From positions 34,171,217 to 34,235,216 of the forward strand of contig CP141139.1 of the NCBI GenBank assembly GCA_035236585.1: a stretch of 64,000 nucleotides of DNA. The letters are read 5' to 3'. This stretch comes from Warburgia ugandensis. Lineage: Eukaryota; Streptophyta; Magnoliopsida; Canellales; Canellaceae. The notes beneath the pieces were generated by a model. It searched no databases and was not told where the DNA came from. It saw only the letters and a program-made list of their open reading frames with translations. The translations under genes and the position numbers were made by a program. Of this stretch, positions 36,775 through 50,560 are shown one piece after another (the stretch's first letter is position 1; every line of letters starts with the position of its first letter).

Positions 36775-39700
36775 ATAGTTTTCTTAGCCTTTCTAGGACT
36801 ATGAAAATTTTGAGAGAGATTTTCATAAGTAAAGCAACCTTCTTGTACGTATAGCCTTACTTGCCATGAACCTTGCCTCTCTGAAGGACCTTTTCTTTCT
36901 TTTGCTCATTGATGACACCCCTTTGAGATAATTTTAGCTAATCTTGCAACGTATAAATTTTTTTTACTAGCTGCATTTGTCATGCCCTCGTATGACTTTT
37001 GCTTCATTCCATGACCTTATTTTTTGTTGCATGACATGTCATATGGTCGCATGTACACATCATCATGTGGATGCTTTCCATCATCTTTTAGAAGGGATCA
37101 CGTGCGCATGGCTTTTGAGTTATGTAGTTACATGTCTACTTTTGAGATCACATAACTGTAGAATAGATTGTTCCAAAAGGGATGCATGTCCGAGTGATAT
37201 GTTAGTAGGATTTGATCATGTGGTCACATGAACTTATGTCATGCGGCTGCATGCTATTTCTATTTCAACTTGATTTTTTTCTTGCTTTTGATATTGTAAG
37301 ACCTTTCTACAGTGATTTCTTAAGAATTCTAAATAAATGAGATGTTCTAGGAGTAAATAGAAATCATTATCAGGGACTTAAAGTTTTGGCTAGTAATGAT
37401 TAGAATAGAGTCAGATCCAATGTCTACAATAGCTCACTTCCACTAATATGATAAAATTAATAGTCTTAGCAAATTTATAAGAGAATATATTTTAATATTT
37501 CATTTAGGGTTCACTAGTTATATAAATTAATATTCTAGATAGAAGAAAGAAACATCTCAAACAAGAGACGAGGGAGAGAATGAAATGATTAATACAAATA
37601 GAAAAATATATTTTCTATCTATTAAATTAATATGAATTAAAGGTTTGAGGCTGTGCATGTGTATGTGTTTTAAACTTTCAAAAAAATAAAAAACAAAAAA
37701 TACAAGCTACATGCAATCATACTACTACTACTACTATGAATTTTAGTTTAAAGCTTAAATAGCAGAGGCCGAACAAGATGAATGTCTTAGGTCATACAAA
37801 GTGAGATTTATCTAGCTTACATTCAAGTTAACTGTCAGTGGACAAGATATGTTGACATTCATTTAACACCATCAAGTAGATTAAGGGTTATTAGTAATTT
37901 TGAAAATGTCTTGTAAGTTTAGGATGAAATTAGAATCACCAAAAGTTCCGTATTTAAATGAAAAACTTGTAAAAGTTCAAGATTTAAATATAATGATTTG
38001 CCCAATATAAACTATTAACTTCCAATTAGTGTAAAAACGTTAAAAAATAACAACAACTAAAAACAAAAAACTAGGAAAAAATAAAAATTTGAGCATCCCA
38101 CGTGCCAAGCACATGTACTTAGCTAGTACTTGTAAAAAGTGAGAGATCGATATACCCTACAAACACTAGAAAGCATCACATACCTTCCCGAATGGAAGCA
38201 AAGGTCTCTCTTCAACGAATTCTCCATCTCATATGTTCTCCTTGCTCTCTCCTTCTTAGCATTTTCTCTCTTGATGTTATTGATAATTTGTTTGACGTTT
38301 CTCATGGAGTTGATTACTCTATGATCTATGTCATTCTTTACATTTTGCTTTCAGACATCTTTTAGGTGCATGGTAGAAAACCAAACTCCTAATTTACCAA
38401 AAATGTAGATCTTTACACCCAAAATTGACAAGTTTGCAAGTTTATATCAAAATGAACTCAACATTAAATTGGATTACTTTTTCAAGCTAGCCCTCAATCT
38501 TAAAAAACTTTTTTTCCTTCTACCTCATGAGTAGTTTCTCAGCATTTAGAGAGACAAAAAATGCAACTCCACCACCTTTGTGTATTTCTTCTTCAATCGA
38601 TCATCTCATTGTGTGAGAGTAGTAAAATGAAAACCTCTTTGTTCATGCACTACTGTGATGGGCATTGATGCTTCCTTGGAATTTTTTCTTTGTAGCTTAT
38701 AACTAGGTTTTGGCTATCTCCCTTGTGGTTGGGCTACTATGGCCATGATTGTATGGAAATGACTTTATTCCCACTTTAGACTAATTCTCTTGTAGGTGTT
38801 TGGGTGTGGTTTCTTCATAGTGTCTCTTGGATCTTATGTAAATCTCACCTTTTCTCAATAAGATTCACCCACATTCAGAAAAATGAAAACCCCTTGATTG
38901 CACATTATAAGATGGGAAAAGCCTTGCGATCATAACTATAGTAATTTGGGAAGGTGGACAGGCAAGTCAGAAAAGTGAGAACTTTGGGCAAGGCAAACAA
39001 AATTGGGAAAGTGGAGGAAGTTGGCACGTGATGGTATAGAAAAGAGAGGTTTAGTTGTTTTTGTTTGGCTAAACATGAGAAAAGTAAGTTTTCAAAAGTA
39101 TTATAAATTGAACTGAGATGGGAGATCTTTTCAACCATAAAAAGGAGATTTGCTTCTCCTTAGATGCTGTATATGTCAGAATGTCTATCCAAGATAGATG
39201 ACCCTTCCCTTAGTATAAGCTAACAACTGTCCCCAGTCATGGATTAGGTGAGGCCCATGGAGAGTGTAAGTCCAAGAAAACTTTTAAGCCACGACGACCC
39301 ACTTGGAACTTTATTTTTGGAATTTTAGCTCCTTTGTTGGGGTTGCAGACTTTGTCTACCACTACACTGCAATGTAAGGGAATTACCTTATCATCAATAT
39401 AGAGGAATCAAATAAGAATTTGGTGAATTAGTTACCTATTTGAAGTCAAGAACAGGTCAGGTCAAAACTATTTATTTATTTCCATTTCTACTCAAGGTCC
39501 AATGTAGGGCCCGAATAGTGCTCAAACTTAAGTAAAAGTGGCCCCAACATTAGGCCAATGAAGAACAGGTATCGTAGAAAATTTAAGTCTAACAAGGATA
39601 ACTTTTTGCTATACCACACTTGCAACATTATAGCTGAGCAACAAAACCTCACCCAATTGAGCTAGAAACTAAAAACTTGCTCACACACCAAGACTTCCTT

Positions 39701-41049
39701 GCAAATGTTAGCTTGTATATCACATGCCTTTTCCAATATTGCAAACTTAATGCGAAATATATATGGCATACATCGTACTCTTTTTATAGCCTAGCCATGT
39801 ACCATTTCAAGGCAAATGACCCACAAAGCATTAAGTATTGTGATTATTCCAAAGAAATTCTTAAACATTTCAACATGCTTTCATACCCTATGCCACCTAG
39901 CATGTTGGCATTGAACATTGATAACAATTTTCCCTCGTGTCATTAACAAGATTGGTTAAAACAAAATTGATCCAAGGTAAGGATATGTTATCATGTGTCA
40001 TTGTCTTAGTGGTGGCTTCGTAGTTAAAAAGGTTGGGAGTCAACTCGCATGCTCGACGCTGTAGCAAATTAAGTCCGCGTGTGATTAACTTGCCTTAATC
40101 AATATATATATATATATATATAAGTTAACATTTTTTGTTGTTTCTTAATTGCAGGTTTCTATCCTTAACTTTTTATTTGGTGCACATTATTCCGTAAACT
40201 TTTATTTTTACAAATTACTATCTTAACTAATAAAATAATTTTTATTAAGTATTTCTATCCACCGTCTATTGAAGGATGACAATGGACGTTTGATGGATGT
40301 TTGATGTGTGCTCTACAACATATATTATAATATTTTAAAATAACTTTTTATAAGATTTTTCTATATTGTTGTTCGTAGATAGTTTTTATATCGTGTTAGA
40401 GAAGATAATTAGGATGAATTTTAGTGAACATTTTTTGGAAAAAATTTAAAATGATTTCTTGCTAAATTTAATATAAGGATTTCATAGATCGAATCAAATA
40501 GATTCTAGATTTAAAATTTGTTTTTCAAAATATCAAAGAGAAAAGTATAAAGTTCAAGCTTCTCAAGGTTGTCAACCATGAAAACCAACAACCATTTCTC
40601 GCACAGCCTCAAATGCATTCTTCATTGAAATTTTTTCAAATTATAAGGGTTTGTAGATTGATATCTCTGGATTCTAGATCTAAAAATTATTTTTAAAATT
40701 CTAAGAAAAATAATATTATATAAATATTTTAAATCTCATCATAAAAATCTTTAGTCATCTTCTCTAATAAGATTTGAATATATTTTTTACTATAAATCAC
40801 CTAAATATCAAGGGTTCATAGATCAGGGCTTTAGGATCCTGTATCTAAAAACTAATTTTAAACTCCAACAAAGACAACATTATATGGGGTTTTAAATATC
40901 TTGTGAAGAAAAACACTTTAGTTATTTTCTTATAACAACATGGGGTTTTTCTAACACTTTTTAAATACAAAGTACATTGACCTAACGAGATCTATCTCTA
41001 ATAAAAATCATTTTTAAAGAGTAAATGACAGCCAAAAAATCTTTTCTTT
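36775..41049. other. Long intergenic stretch, nothing recognised
   Basis: AT-rich, no supported gene. Small items: (CTA)5 near 37722-37736 and (TA)n 40102-40122. 38600-38880 ends in a T-rich, AATAAGATT-containing stretch that could be the 3' tail of an old LINE, but no reverse-transcriptase motif is visible. Open frames of up to 89 codons have no domain. Confidence 0.45.
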
Positions 41050-43466
41050 TAAATTCACTTTGAAAAACCTTGAGTGTCATTTTTTTTTTTCTCAAAACAA
41101 GAATTCTCAGTGAAATGAGCACTCATTTCTGCAGAAAATTTGGCAGAGTTTCCTTTGTTTTTTGGACATATGATATTTAACGCATGTCATTACGAAATAC
41201 CTGATAAACATAAATTGACAATTTTAAAACACAATTGGAGACTCTGTCTCCTTTTCATACATCCAACAAAATAAAAATAATTTACTTAAATGAAATACAC
41301 CTAGAACCTCCATGTCACAACCCAGTCACATAAGTTATAAAAAATCCCAGAATTACATACATTACAATCTCTTCCTCGTTTCTAATAAAATACTTCAAGC
41401 ATAAACCAATTGTTACTTGATTAAGCCAAAAGCTTCCATGTAAACTCCTATTGTTAGGAAATCCTCTACTCTGAGATATTGTAAACAAGTATAATATCTC
41501 AACAAGCTTGCACTTGTGTAGGTGGAATAAGATGCAATTTTATATAAACAAAATCATAATATTTCTATATAAGTCAATTTGTCCATGTTGAATCATACAA
41601 ACAACAATTCAATTATCATTTAACTCAAAATCATGAATCCGTGCCAAATTGGAAGAAAATATCAATGCATCAGTACTAAAACACATCCTTTGAAATGTAA
41701 ATATGTAATCACATGTCAAACTCACACTTCATTTTCATTTTCTAATACTAGCCTTAACTCTTACAAGCCATTTTACATTACCAAATACAACACATTATTG
41801 TATGTATCAGAGTGTACAGCAAAAAATATTATCCTCTTTGATAAGGTCACCTCTGCAAGGTCACCTCATTCGGTACCCACCTCACTTGGGCTAACCCTAA
41901 AAAAAAAATTTCCTCTACAAGGTCACCTCATTTGGTACCCACCTCACTCAAGACATGTCGTTATGTGTTTCATGGTGTACACCGAACATTATTATCCTCT
42001 TTGGGCCCCTCCGTAAAGTCACCTTATTCGGTACCCACCTCACTTGGGCTAACCCTCAAGGTTTTATTTTTCTTCGCAAGGTCACCTCATTCAGTACCCA
42101 CCCGACTCAAGATGCATCGTGTCATGAACAAACAAATGAATTGAAACATCACAATGTGCAAGATGTGCTTACACATGAGCAATTTAATCATGATTCAATG
42201 TCAGCATGCACATTTATCTTAGCTTTCACATAAACTGAAAATACAAGTTTCAATGATTGAAACTCATCTACAAATGCATATATAGTGAAAATCTTAATAA
42301 TCTTAATTCAACCTACCTCAAATGGTGCTCTTCTAGTTCACTAGCACAACTACTTTATGCAATTTGCGTACATGCTCCCGATTAGTCATGCCTCTGTAAA
42401 ACACATAAACCATTCATATATACAATTCTAGGACTTTTCTTAGCTTTCCTAGTATGAAAGCTCCTTCTAAGTTTGTCCCTGGTACTAGTCGTCATAAGGC
42501 GAAGTGACAATATTTATTTCTATGCTAAGGATGTTTCATTAGCTATTGGTTGATAGCTAGTTAAATGACAACAGTTACTGGATTTCCAATCCACGCCATT
42601 GGCCCTGGATTGGCCATCCACCATTCATCTTAAGTAACTATAGGTTATTTTCATTGTCTAGTGGTCTCATCTTGAATTTTTTCAAGTATCTTAACTTATG
42701 TACACCATGGTAGCATTTGATCACCAATTAGAAGTGTTAGGTCTTATTACTTTACTATCCAATCAGACGATTTAGATTTCTCTATCAATTTCAGTTTAGA
42801 TTCTTTAATTTGTGACATTTATTAGCAATTCAATACTTTAGGACTCATCCATGTTGTCTGATTGTAATTCAAACATCGCAAAATTACTGTGTGAACAGTA
42901 CTCTATTGGACGGTTGAGATCATCCAATTAGTTTTCAGCCTAGATCTAAAGTTTTTTGTGTGATTGGAGTTACATCATGCCCTAAATTACCAATCCCTAT
43001 ACTTGGATTAGGAATTGGACAGTTGGATTAACCGTAATTCTAGATCTAGCATAAAAACTCATGGATTTCACAAAATGCACCAAATCAAGAGTTGGGTTTT
43101 TGTAGATCTTACTTTCTAGATGTGTTTCCATGTTTTTCCCTCTCTAGAATGGTTTAGATTGGCTCCTATTCATCGTAAAACCCTCCACCCTAGGCGTGCG
43201 ACAATCTCCCCTTCAATCTGATGTTCAACAATGCACGGATCATTCCAAAAACCTTGGGGTTTTGGTTTGTGCTCATGCCCTGAGCAAATCTGTCAGATCG
43301 GATCTATGATCCATGCCGTCGTCTTCTCTGACAGCACCTGCAAAATTCGGCACTAGAAAACCCTACTGCTCCTCTCCCTCCAGTATAGGAGGCTCTCCGA
43401 CGTGCAAATCCAACCCCTCCTTCCCTTCCTCTCCTTCTCTCCTTCTCTCCTCTCTTCTTCTTCTTC
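41050..43466 (-). mobile_element. LTR-like repeat, minus orientation, interrupted on the right
   Basis: On the minus strand it shares with the + unit at 49404-50560 the series ...ATATTGTAAAC...GGAGACAGAGTCTCC...CATGCGTTAAAT. It also has the splice-donor motif TTTGAG|GTAGGTTG (42319) and a TATA-like CCTATACTGG near 43387, as in the other LTR-like units. TGTCACAACCC at 41313 may mark an internal or alternative end. At 43467 the sequence switches abruptly to the start of another unit. Confidence 0.5.
41855..42115. repeat. Minisatellite of GGTCACCTCATTCGGTACCC type
   Basis: Four copies of AAGGTCACCTCATTCGGTAC followed by CCACCTCACTTGGGCTAACCC or CTCAAGA, at about 41858, 41920, 42016 and 42077, arranged as two larger repeats about 157 bp apart. 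The tandem frames across it are not genes. Confidence 0.75.
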
Positions 43467-46400
43467 TGTGACACCTCGAGTTTTTCTAAACCTTTTTTTG
43501 AAGTCGTAATAATAATAATATGTTTTTAAGAAAAATAGGCGGGATCCCTAAAAACAAAAACTCAAGATTTATAATTCTTACGTAGTGTTAAAAGAATTAA
43601 CCAAAAATGAAAACCTCGGGAGTCAACCACATTTCAAAACTGCAACAATAAATAAAATTAAATCTAGATACACCGAGCATGCTCAAAGTAAAACCATGAT
43701 AAATTATACACAGTCGTGAAAAGACAATAATAAGAATAATATGTATAAATTCTCCCCTAAGGTCCATCCATGATTACCACATTATACACACATCAGCAAT
43801 AAAAAGTATACTATACAAGTAGTGTGGGTCTAATCTATCCAAAATATCAACATCCATATATAGCCCAACAAATTGAAGCACAAGTCTAAGAGATGTACAC
43901 TAAATTAGTCTTTGATGTACAAAAAGGTCGATGATCCTTGTGGTCTTCACTCAGTCAATGCTACTCCACCTGCTTACCCTTAGCGCTATCGCGCTCCAAA
44001 ATCTAAGGCATTGCAAAACAAAGCAATGCCTCATCAAGCTATGCTTGTGTAGGTGATTTATATTTAATAACAAAACTCAATAGAAAATCACATGGTGCAA
44101 AGTATCAAGGTCATGGCAAAGATCGTAAGATGAATATATATACAAAACACAAAACATCAGATATCCATGACAAACAATACATGAAATCCATGATATGAAT
44201 AAAGCTATATCAATCCTGGGCATCATGGCATACATAATATGAGAAAATATGTAGATACATATATGCCAAAACAATAAAAATCAGTATCTGTAGAACAACA
44301 TGAATGCATGTCAAAACCAACAAAACGTCGTGTACCGTCAAGCCCATGAGTGTCTCAAATACACTCATGGCAACATGGGTTCAACTTCAAGTACTTTTCG
44401 CTTTCACCCTTTCACCCATAACGGGCACTCAGGCACTCACGGAAAGACACATTCCAATCTCGCTTTCACCCTTTCATCCACAACGGGGCACTCAGGTACT
44501 CAAGGTAAAATGCGTTCCAATCCCGCTTTCACTCGTTCACCCACACAGGGCACTCAGGCACTCACGGTAAGATGTGTTCCAATCCCGCTTTCACTCGTTC
44601 ACCCACGCGGGGCACTCAGGCACTCACGGTAAGACACGTTCCAATCCTGCTTTCACCCTTTCACCCACACAGGGCACTCAGGCACACAAGCACTCACGGG
44701 GGGATGCATCCCATCACAAGATCACTTTTCCTAATTGATAAGGCATAGAAACTTCCACGTGTCAAAGTCTTAATAAGATCCGGTCAAAGATACAGTAGTG
44801 TACCATCAGCCTTATGTTCAAATATATGATTAAATCATGTAGAATAAAGGAATTTTCTAAAAACATGATAATGCATAATCATTCTCGATAAAACCAAATC
44901 GAATGAGTAATTCAACATTTCAACATCATGCATCACAAATAAATGAAATAACATTCGCAATAATCAAGTCAATGCAACTGAAATATACTAAAAACAGTGC
45001 ATAAATCATGCGCAAAAGAAGTAGCAAGCATATCGGCAATATGTGTTGAAAATGATCTCATGCAATATGGAAGGGCATAAAACCTACACCTCAAAGTTTC
45101 AAATACTATGTCACGATTTAAGAAATTATGGAAAAATCATGAATGTAATCAGCTACCTCGATAAAGGCAGTACTTTAATCAGGCGGGTAAGCTATATCAC
45201 ATCATGCGCCCCTAACGTACCTATCACATCAGAAGTCATTAATCACTTGGTGTTTTCACATCCCAAACAATAGGTCCAAGTGATTACTTCTTTGATCTAA
45301 TAGTCAATCCTAGATTAATGGCCCAGATCATCTGATTAAGCCTCCATTAGGGTAATTCAGAGCTAGATGTTTGCCTTTCTAACATCTAGACCGTCATATG
45401 TCATTTTTTATTTCAATCCTACTCATTTTCATCATGATTCATTAAATTTCCATTTCATTAAGTGATTCACATATATCTTTATGATTACGCGTCAATCGAT
45501 GATTAGATTGCTCTCTGATCTACACATCCTAAGGCACCTACTTTGATCAACGCTCAAGATCACTTTTCTTAGCAATTCAATGAGGTATACTATTCTAATC
45601 TCCCAGATCATCTCATATTTGATGTATATAATCAAGATCTAAGGCTTAATCATACATTGATAGGCTTGATCTAGGTCATCTAATAGTATGTAGTGGTTTA
45701 GCAATCTAAAAGGTATTTAAAGCTAGGTTTTTATCTTGAATCTAGGTTCATGTCATCGAGATGATCGCAACACCTCTTTCAGATCACGATTTGGACTTTT
45801 GTAGCTCCTAAAATCACATTTTTTTTATGAATGAACGGCCTAGAAAAATAAAAAAAATAAGAAAAAGCCGAGCCGCACATGACACGCGTGTGGAGTGCAC
45901 GTGCCGCTTGGCCATGTGTAGCTTACATTTGCATGCCATCCAACGTCGCCCCCGTGTTCACGTCGCTTGACGTTGCCGTCAGCTGCTACCGTTGGGTACC
46001 GTCACTAAGAATGACGACCAGTTGGCCGCTGTCGCGAAGACAACGGCCAAACTCTGGTTGCTGTTGGCGACCCCCTGGTGGGCCAAATTTTGTGATTTTT
46101 ACATCGTTTTGCTCTATTTTTCTGTTAGATTTTATTTTTAAGCTCCCCTTCAACAATTTCTATCATTATCTCAGATTTTTACACGATTTTTATCATGTTC
46201 CTAAAAATCTTCCTCTTACTGTTTTCTTAGTTTTTTGACGTTTGTAACTGTCCAATCACCATGAAAATTCATGGGTTTGTTCTTTGTATTACCATGCACA
46301 AGATGAATGGTTTAGGTCATCCATCTAACACTATTTCATCGAGTTATTTTTGCAAAAACAGTAAGATTCATGCAGTCACCAGAAAAATGACATTCCACAT

Positions 46401-46700
46401 AGTTTTTCGCAGTTAAAAACTCAAAATTCTGCATAGATATTAGAAATTCAGAATGTGGGAAGAGGAGAAGGCTTACCTCAAATCAGGCTGGCTGGAACAA
46501 GAGGCTTCCCGTTGTTGTGTGCACTTGGGAGGGATAATCACGTCGTTGCTGGCGTTTGGCGTTGTTGCAATCATCAATGACATGAGAACTGAGGGGGGAA
46601 ATTTATGGCCATGCGGGAAAAATGGGGCATGCTTTTAAAGCCTCATTCATGGGTTCCTGAGCCCAGTCCATGGGCCCACGTGTATTTACTGTTTTGCACC
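43467..46700 (-). mobile_element. LTR-like unit, minus orientation, apparently inserted in the previous unit
   Basis: The left edge TGTGACACCTCGAGTTTTTC is the inverted form of the GTCACA end of the 11955 and 32178 units. On the minus strand it has a splice-donor-like ATCGAG|GTAGCTG (45155), comparable to ATATCGAG|GTAGGTAG at 13397, and a TATA-like TTTAAAAG near 46635. TCTTC at 43462-43466 would be the target duplication, but I could not find the partner copy, so the right edge (46.7-47.0 kb) is approximate. The 119-codon frame at 45879-46238 has no domain. Confidence 0.5.
44399..44712. repeat. 62-bp minisatellite, five units
   Basis: Units start at 44399, 44461, 44524, 44586 and 44648 with CGCTTTCACCCTTTCACCCA, then GGGCACTCAGGCACTCACGG. 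The units are about 85-95% alike. They sit within the LTR-like unit, at a place where related units also carry short tandem repeats. Confidence 0.92.
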
Positions 46701-48534
46701 CTTCTGCTATTTAATTAAATACAAAAATTAAAATAATACAAAAATATTTAATTTTGTGGAATAGCTAATAAAAATTTGCTTTGTGAATTTATTTAGTCAC
46801 CAACAATCGTCTCCAAGTTAATTTGACTGACTTCACTTTTGAGTGGAGTCAAGTTTTCGAGTTTTCAAAGTATTGGTTGCTTATAATTTGGTTGGCTCAA
46901 TGGTAGATGTGATAACATGCCATTTATAGGTTAACCAGTTATGAGAAGGACCATTATGGAGATGCTAAATAGAACACCATGCAGCTAATGCACCTCAAAG
47001 TTTGAGTTAGTAGGACACATAAGTGTGTGTAGTAGGTCAATCCAATCTAATGTATCAAAATGCACTACTTCAACTAGGAACACAGTTGAGTTGAAGTAGT
47101 TTTCATTAATTCGCATTTTGCAAGCAAGACTCACCTACATTTTATTGAGTTTTAGTTTTTCTCTCTAGTTTAATGTGAAAAAGCTAAAAAAATGTATTTC
47201 TTGGTATTTTAGGAGAGAAAAGAAAAATCTTCCTTTTCTATTTTCAATTTTGTTTGGGCTGAAGTATTCAGAAAATATATTCCATGAATTTGGAAGAATC
47301 CTATCCATTCATGTCAATTGAATCATCCCATCATGTTTTAATTTCAAATTCCTATAAAAAAAAAATTGCAATAAAAAACTTATTTATCATTTCTCCTTCA
47401 ACCAACCACAAGCAACAACAATCCCAATACCTTCAACTTTTTGGCTATTACAACCTAATTCTTTCTCTTTCATCATAGTTTTTCATATCACGATAAGCCT
47501 TTACTTTATGTTAAATGGCGATGTCATATTCACTTTTGAGATTAATGTTTTAGCTAAACAACTTAAGTATTTGTGAGACCTAGTAAGAGTGTGTGTAAAT
47601 CTAGATATGAGTCGTAGATCTATCATGATGTAAGCCGTTATTTTTTGAAACAAATCTTCAAGATAGAAAATGGATAAATTATTTACACTATTGGCATCTA
47701 TCCTCTAGATTATTAAAATTTTGAATCACCAAAATTAAGATAGACTTCTTATTTTTATGTTAAAGTTAACCAAATCATCCATTTTTACATCTAAAATTAT
47801 TTGAGTTAAAAATATGAAATAAATAAATTGTTTAAACAGATGCATCTGTAATAGTGTCAACATTATCAACACAATGTCTATGCCTATTTATTTTAAAAGC
47901 ACTAAGAATATCCTTTCACTAGCTTTTGGTTCATGTGTTTGACGAATAGGTATAATTTTTTTGTACATGGGAAGAATTATAAAGCAAATCACTCAAACTC
48001 CTAAATATTGTCTTTCTAAACCCACATCTTGAATAGGCCATGCTTGAGACCAAAATCTTGTTTGACTATTTGGGAGAGAGAGAAAAAAGATATTACTGAA
48101 ATCTCGACTACAAGTCAGTAAAGATAAACGAACAAGAAAATTTGTCACATCACCTTGTACAATATTAGTGGTTGTGGTCACCTAGAATCAAGGGCGTGCA
48201 TTTAAGTTTAGTTGCACCAAATGTTTGGCCAAAAAATGGCAAAAGATGATTCATAACTTCCATTTCTTCCTCCTCTTCTTAGTCTCTCGTCTGCTTCAGT
48301 AAATTGCAATGCTATCTCATTCCTTTCTTCTTCTTCTCTTTCCATTTTTTGTAGCAACTCCTTAACCGCATCTTTTTTTGCTACTGCAAGGACACCCTGG
48401 GAATATGTAATAGCCCTAAAAAAATTACTTATTTGAAGAGGGGGTTAAATTAATATTTAAACCCCCCCTCATAAGAGCAAAATAGTCAGGAAACCCAACG
48501 AGAAAGAAAAACAATAAAAGGGGGGGGGTGTGGG

Positions 48535-48597
<63 letters not shown>

Positions 48598-48693
48598 AAG
48601 TTACTAGCTGTGGGAAAACACAACACGCCGACAAGGAGGAAGAGCAAAGCGTGCAGATTTGCCTGATTTTACAGACATCATCAGAGAAGATGA
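46701..48693. other. Intergenic with GA microsatellite
   Basis: No gene recognised. (GA)n at 48538-48594, preceded by a G-run (48519-48536). The AAGAATTATAAAGCAAATCACTC segment at 47971 is shared with 30431, so it belongs to a dispersed repeat. Confidence 0.45.
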
Positions 48694-49364
48694 TAGCTCA
48701 GATTGATGATCCGAGCCATTGATTTCCTAATCATAATTAGATATGTATACAATAGGCTTGAAATATCCTAGATATAGCTGAAATTGTCAATCTAAACTAG
48801 AAATCGGTTGGACAATCTCATCCATCCAATTAGGCACTGCTAGAATAGTGACTTTGTGACATCTGATCAATGATCAGATGCCACAGATTAATTCTTTGAC
48901 CATCAATAAGCCAAATCCCTCTAAAAATTATTTGATTGGAATGTTGATCATTAGAGGTCAATTGGAAGACATACAAAGATCGTCAACCCAAGCCTAAAAA
49001 TGATAGGACGATCTTGACCATCCAATCAATCATTGGTGGAATTTAGGCATGGCACATCGGATCGATGATTAGAAATTGCCTTTACACTTATTGACCTTTA
49101 AATTGTTTAAAAATTAAGAAAATATGTCATATCAAAATATTGATTCATAGATCCAAACATCTAATATACAATTGGATTAGATCGAAGGGTTTTGATACCA
49201 ATCAGGTACCAAAACATGGATTCCAAGTACTTAAAACTATATTAGACAATGCACTATGGGCCATTCAACTGTTAAATTTATAATTCAATGAATCAATGAT
49301 AGTTAATTGATGAAGTTGAAAGCATTGTTTTCCCAGATTTGTATGATAGAGGTTGAGATCGACT
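48694..49364 (+). repeat. Direct repeat, copy 1
   Basis: Aligns over its whole length with 58174-58885: CTTGAAATATCCTA, CTAGAAATCGGTTGGACAAT, ATTAATTCTTTGACCATCAA, GAGGTTGAGATCGACTAA. I estimate about 90% identity. Copy 1 has an extra ~36 bp near 48705 and lacks ~48 bp present in copy 2 near 58415. Non-coding; it may be part of an LTR-like unit that continues to about 50560. Confidence 0.85.
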
Positions 49365-49403
49365 AACATTACAAATCAATGGAATCAGTCGATCTCAACC
49401 TCT
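49348..49403. repeat. Perfect 17-bp inverted repeat, 22-bp spacer
   Basis: AGAGGTTGAGATCGACT (49348-49364) is mirrored by AGTCGATCTCAACCTCT (49387-49403). The left arm is ancestral, because it is also present at the end of repeat copy 2 (58868-58884); the right arm is not found there. Confidence 0.95.
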
Positions 49404-50560
49404 GTGGTCTGGATCATAGTCTCCCTGCTATGGTATCGACGACTAAGCACACAGACAGGTTAGATTTGGGTTGCCAATGTAGAGTGGTCCATGAGTTTCT
49501 TTCTTATTTATGGATGTGACTTGGAATTATGAGCGCAATAGGATGATGATTCCCTATATTGATACGGCATGATGATGCCTAGATTTTAGTGTGAGTACTC
49601 AAGACCATGGTGCGATTGTTAAAATGCTCTTGAAATTTGTGGAGTTGAATAATTTTTCTATTGATGAAACTTTATACTTTTGTAATTATTGTATGCATTT
49701 ATGATTTCTCAAGTGTATCATTACTTTCCAGAATGATTTTGCAAAGAATATGGATTTTAATCTTATAAAAATCTCATACTTGAATTATAAATGAATAATT
49801 TGCACCTTTACATAATTTGACTCTACCATTTTGCATACATGAAAATGATAACTTAAATGATTAGACTTTGTCATCATATTCTCATATGAAGTACTATGCT
49901 TATTTGCAATTGTTAAATATTAAATGTAATGTTAAACACCTACACAAGCACAACTTGCTAAGATATTAGAGTGTTTACAATATCTCAAATCCAAAGAAGT
50001 AATTGGGAGTAGCTTTTAGTTTTAAAGAAGTGGATGAGGCTTACAAAGGAGAGAGTTTGACGAGAATTAAGGTAGTATGAGCTAGCTTTATTGACATATA
50101 TTTCTAAACACATTTTGAACTATGGGTTATGTTCAAACTGTAAAATTGATAAACTTTGAACTTTCCTTATGACTTGGACTTATATACTGTATGGAATAAG
50201 TATAATAGACTATGGACTATGATTGGAGGAGACTTTGGGTAAATGATGATAGTGCAATATTTGTATATTAAAAAGTGTTGCTTCTTTTAAATTTTTTAAA
50301 AGTATGTGTACATGGGTCTGGAGACAGAGTCTCCAAGTATATTGATGATAATTATGGAATTATCAGGTGTTGTCGCATTGCATGCGTTAAATGAGAATGT
50401 TAATTCAAAAAATAGATGACACTTTGCCAAATTTTTGATAGACATGGACTGCCTATTTTGCCATTAAATTCAAGTTTTTGTGGAAGTTATGACATCCAGA
50501 ATTTTTCATAAAGTATTTTCTTGAAGAAAATATAACTTATTTAAAAATGTATTAAAAAGG
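49404..50560 (+). repeat. LTR-like repeat fragment
   Basis: Shares with the minus-strand unit at 41050-43466 the segments CACAAGC...TTGCTAAGATATT, GGAGACAGAGTCTCCAA (50320) and CATTGCATGCGTTAAAT. 50490-50510 reads TTATGACATCCAGAATTTTTC, similar to the terminal TGTGACACC of the other units. No open frame of note. Confidence 0.5.

Noticed and set aside
38600..38880. Possible LINE 3' tail
   Set aside because: T-rich with AATAAGATT, but no reverse-transcriptase motif, poly-A tail or target duplication found.
44399..44712. Tandem 62-bp repeats as a CRISPR array
   Set aside because: Contiguous similar units with no unique spacers, in a plant nuclear context.
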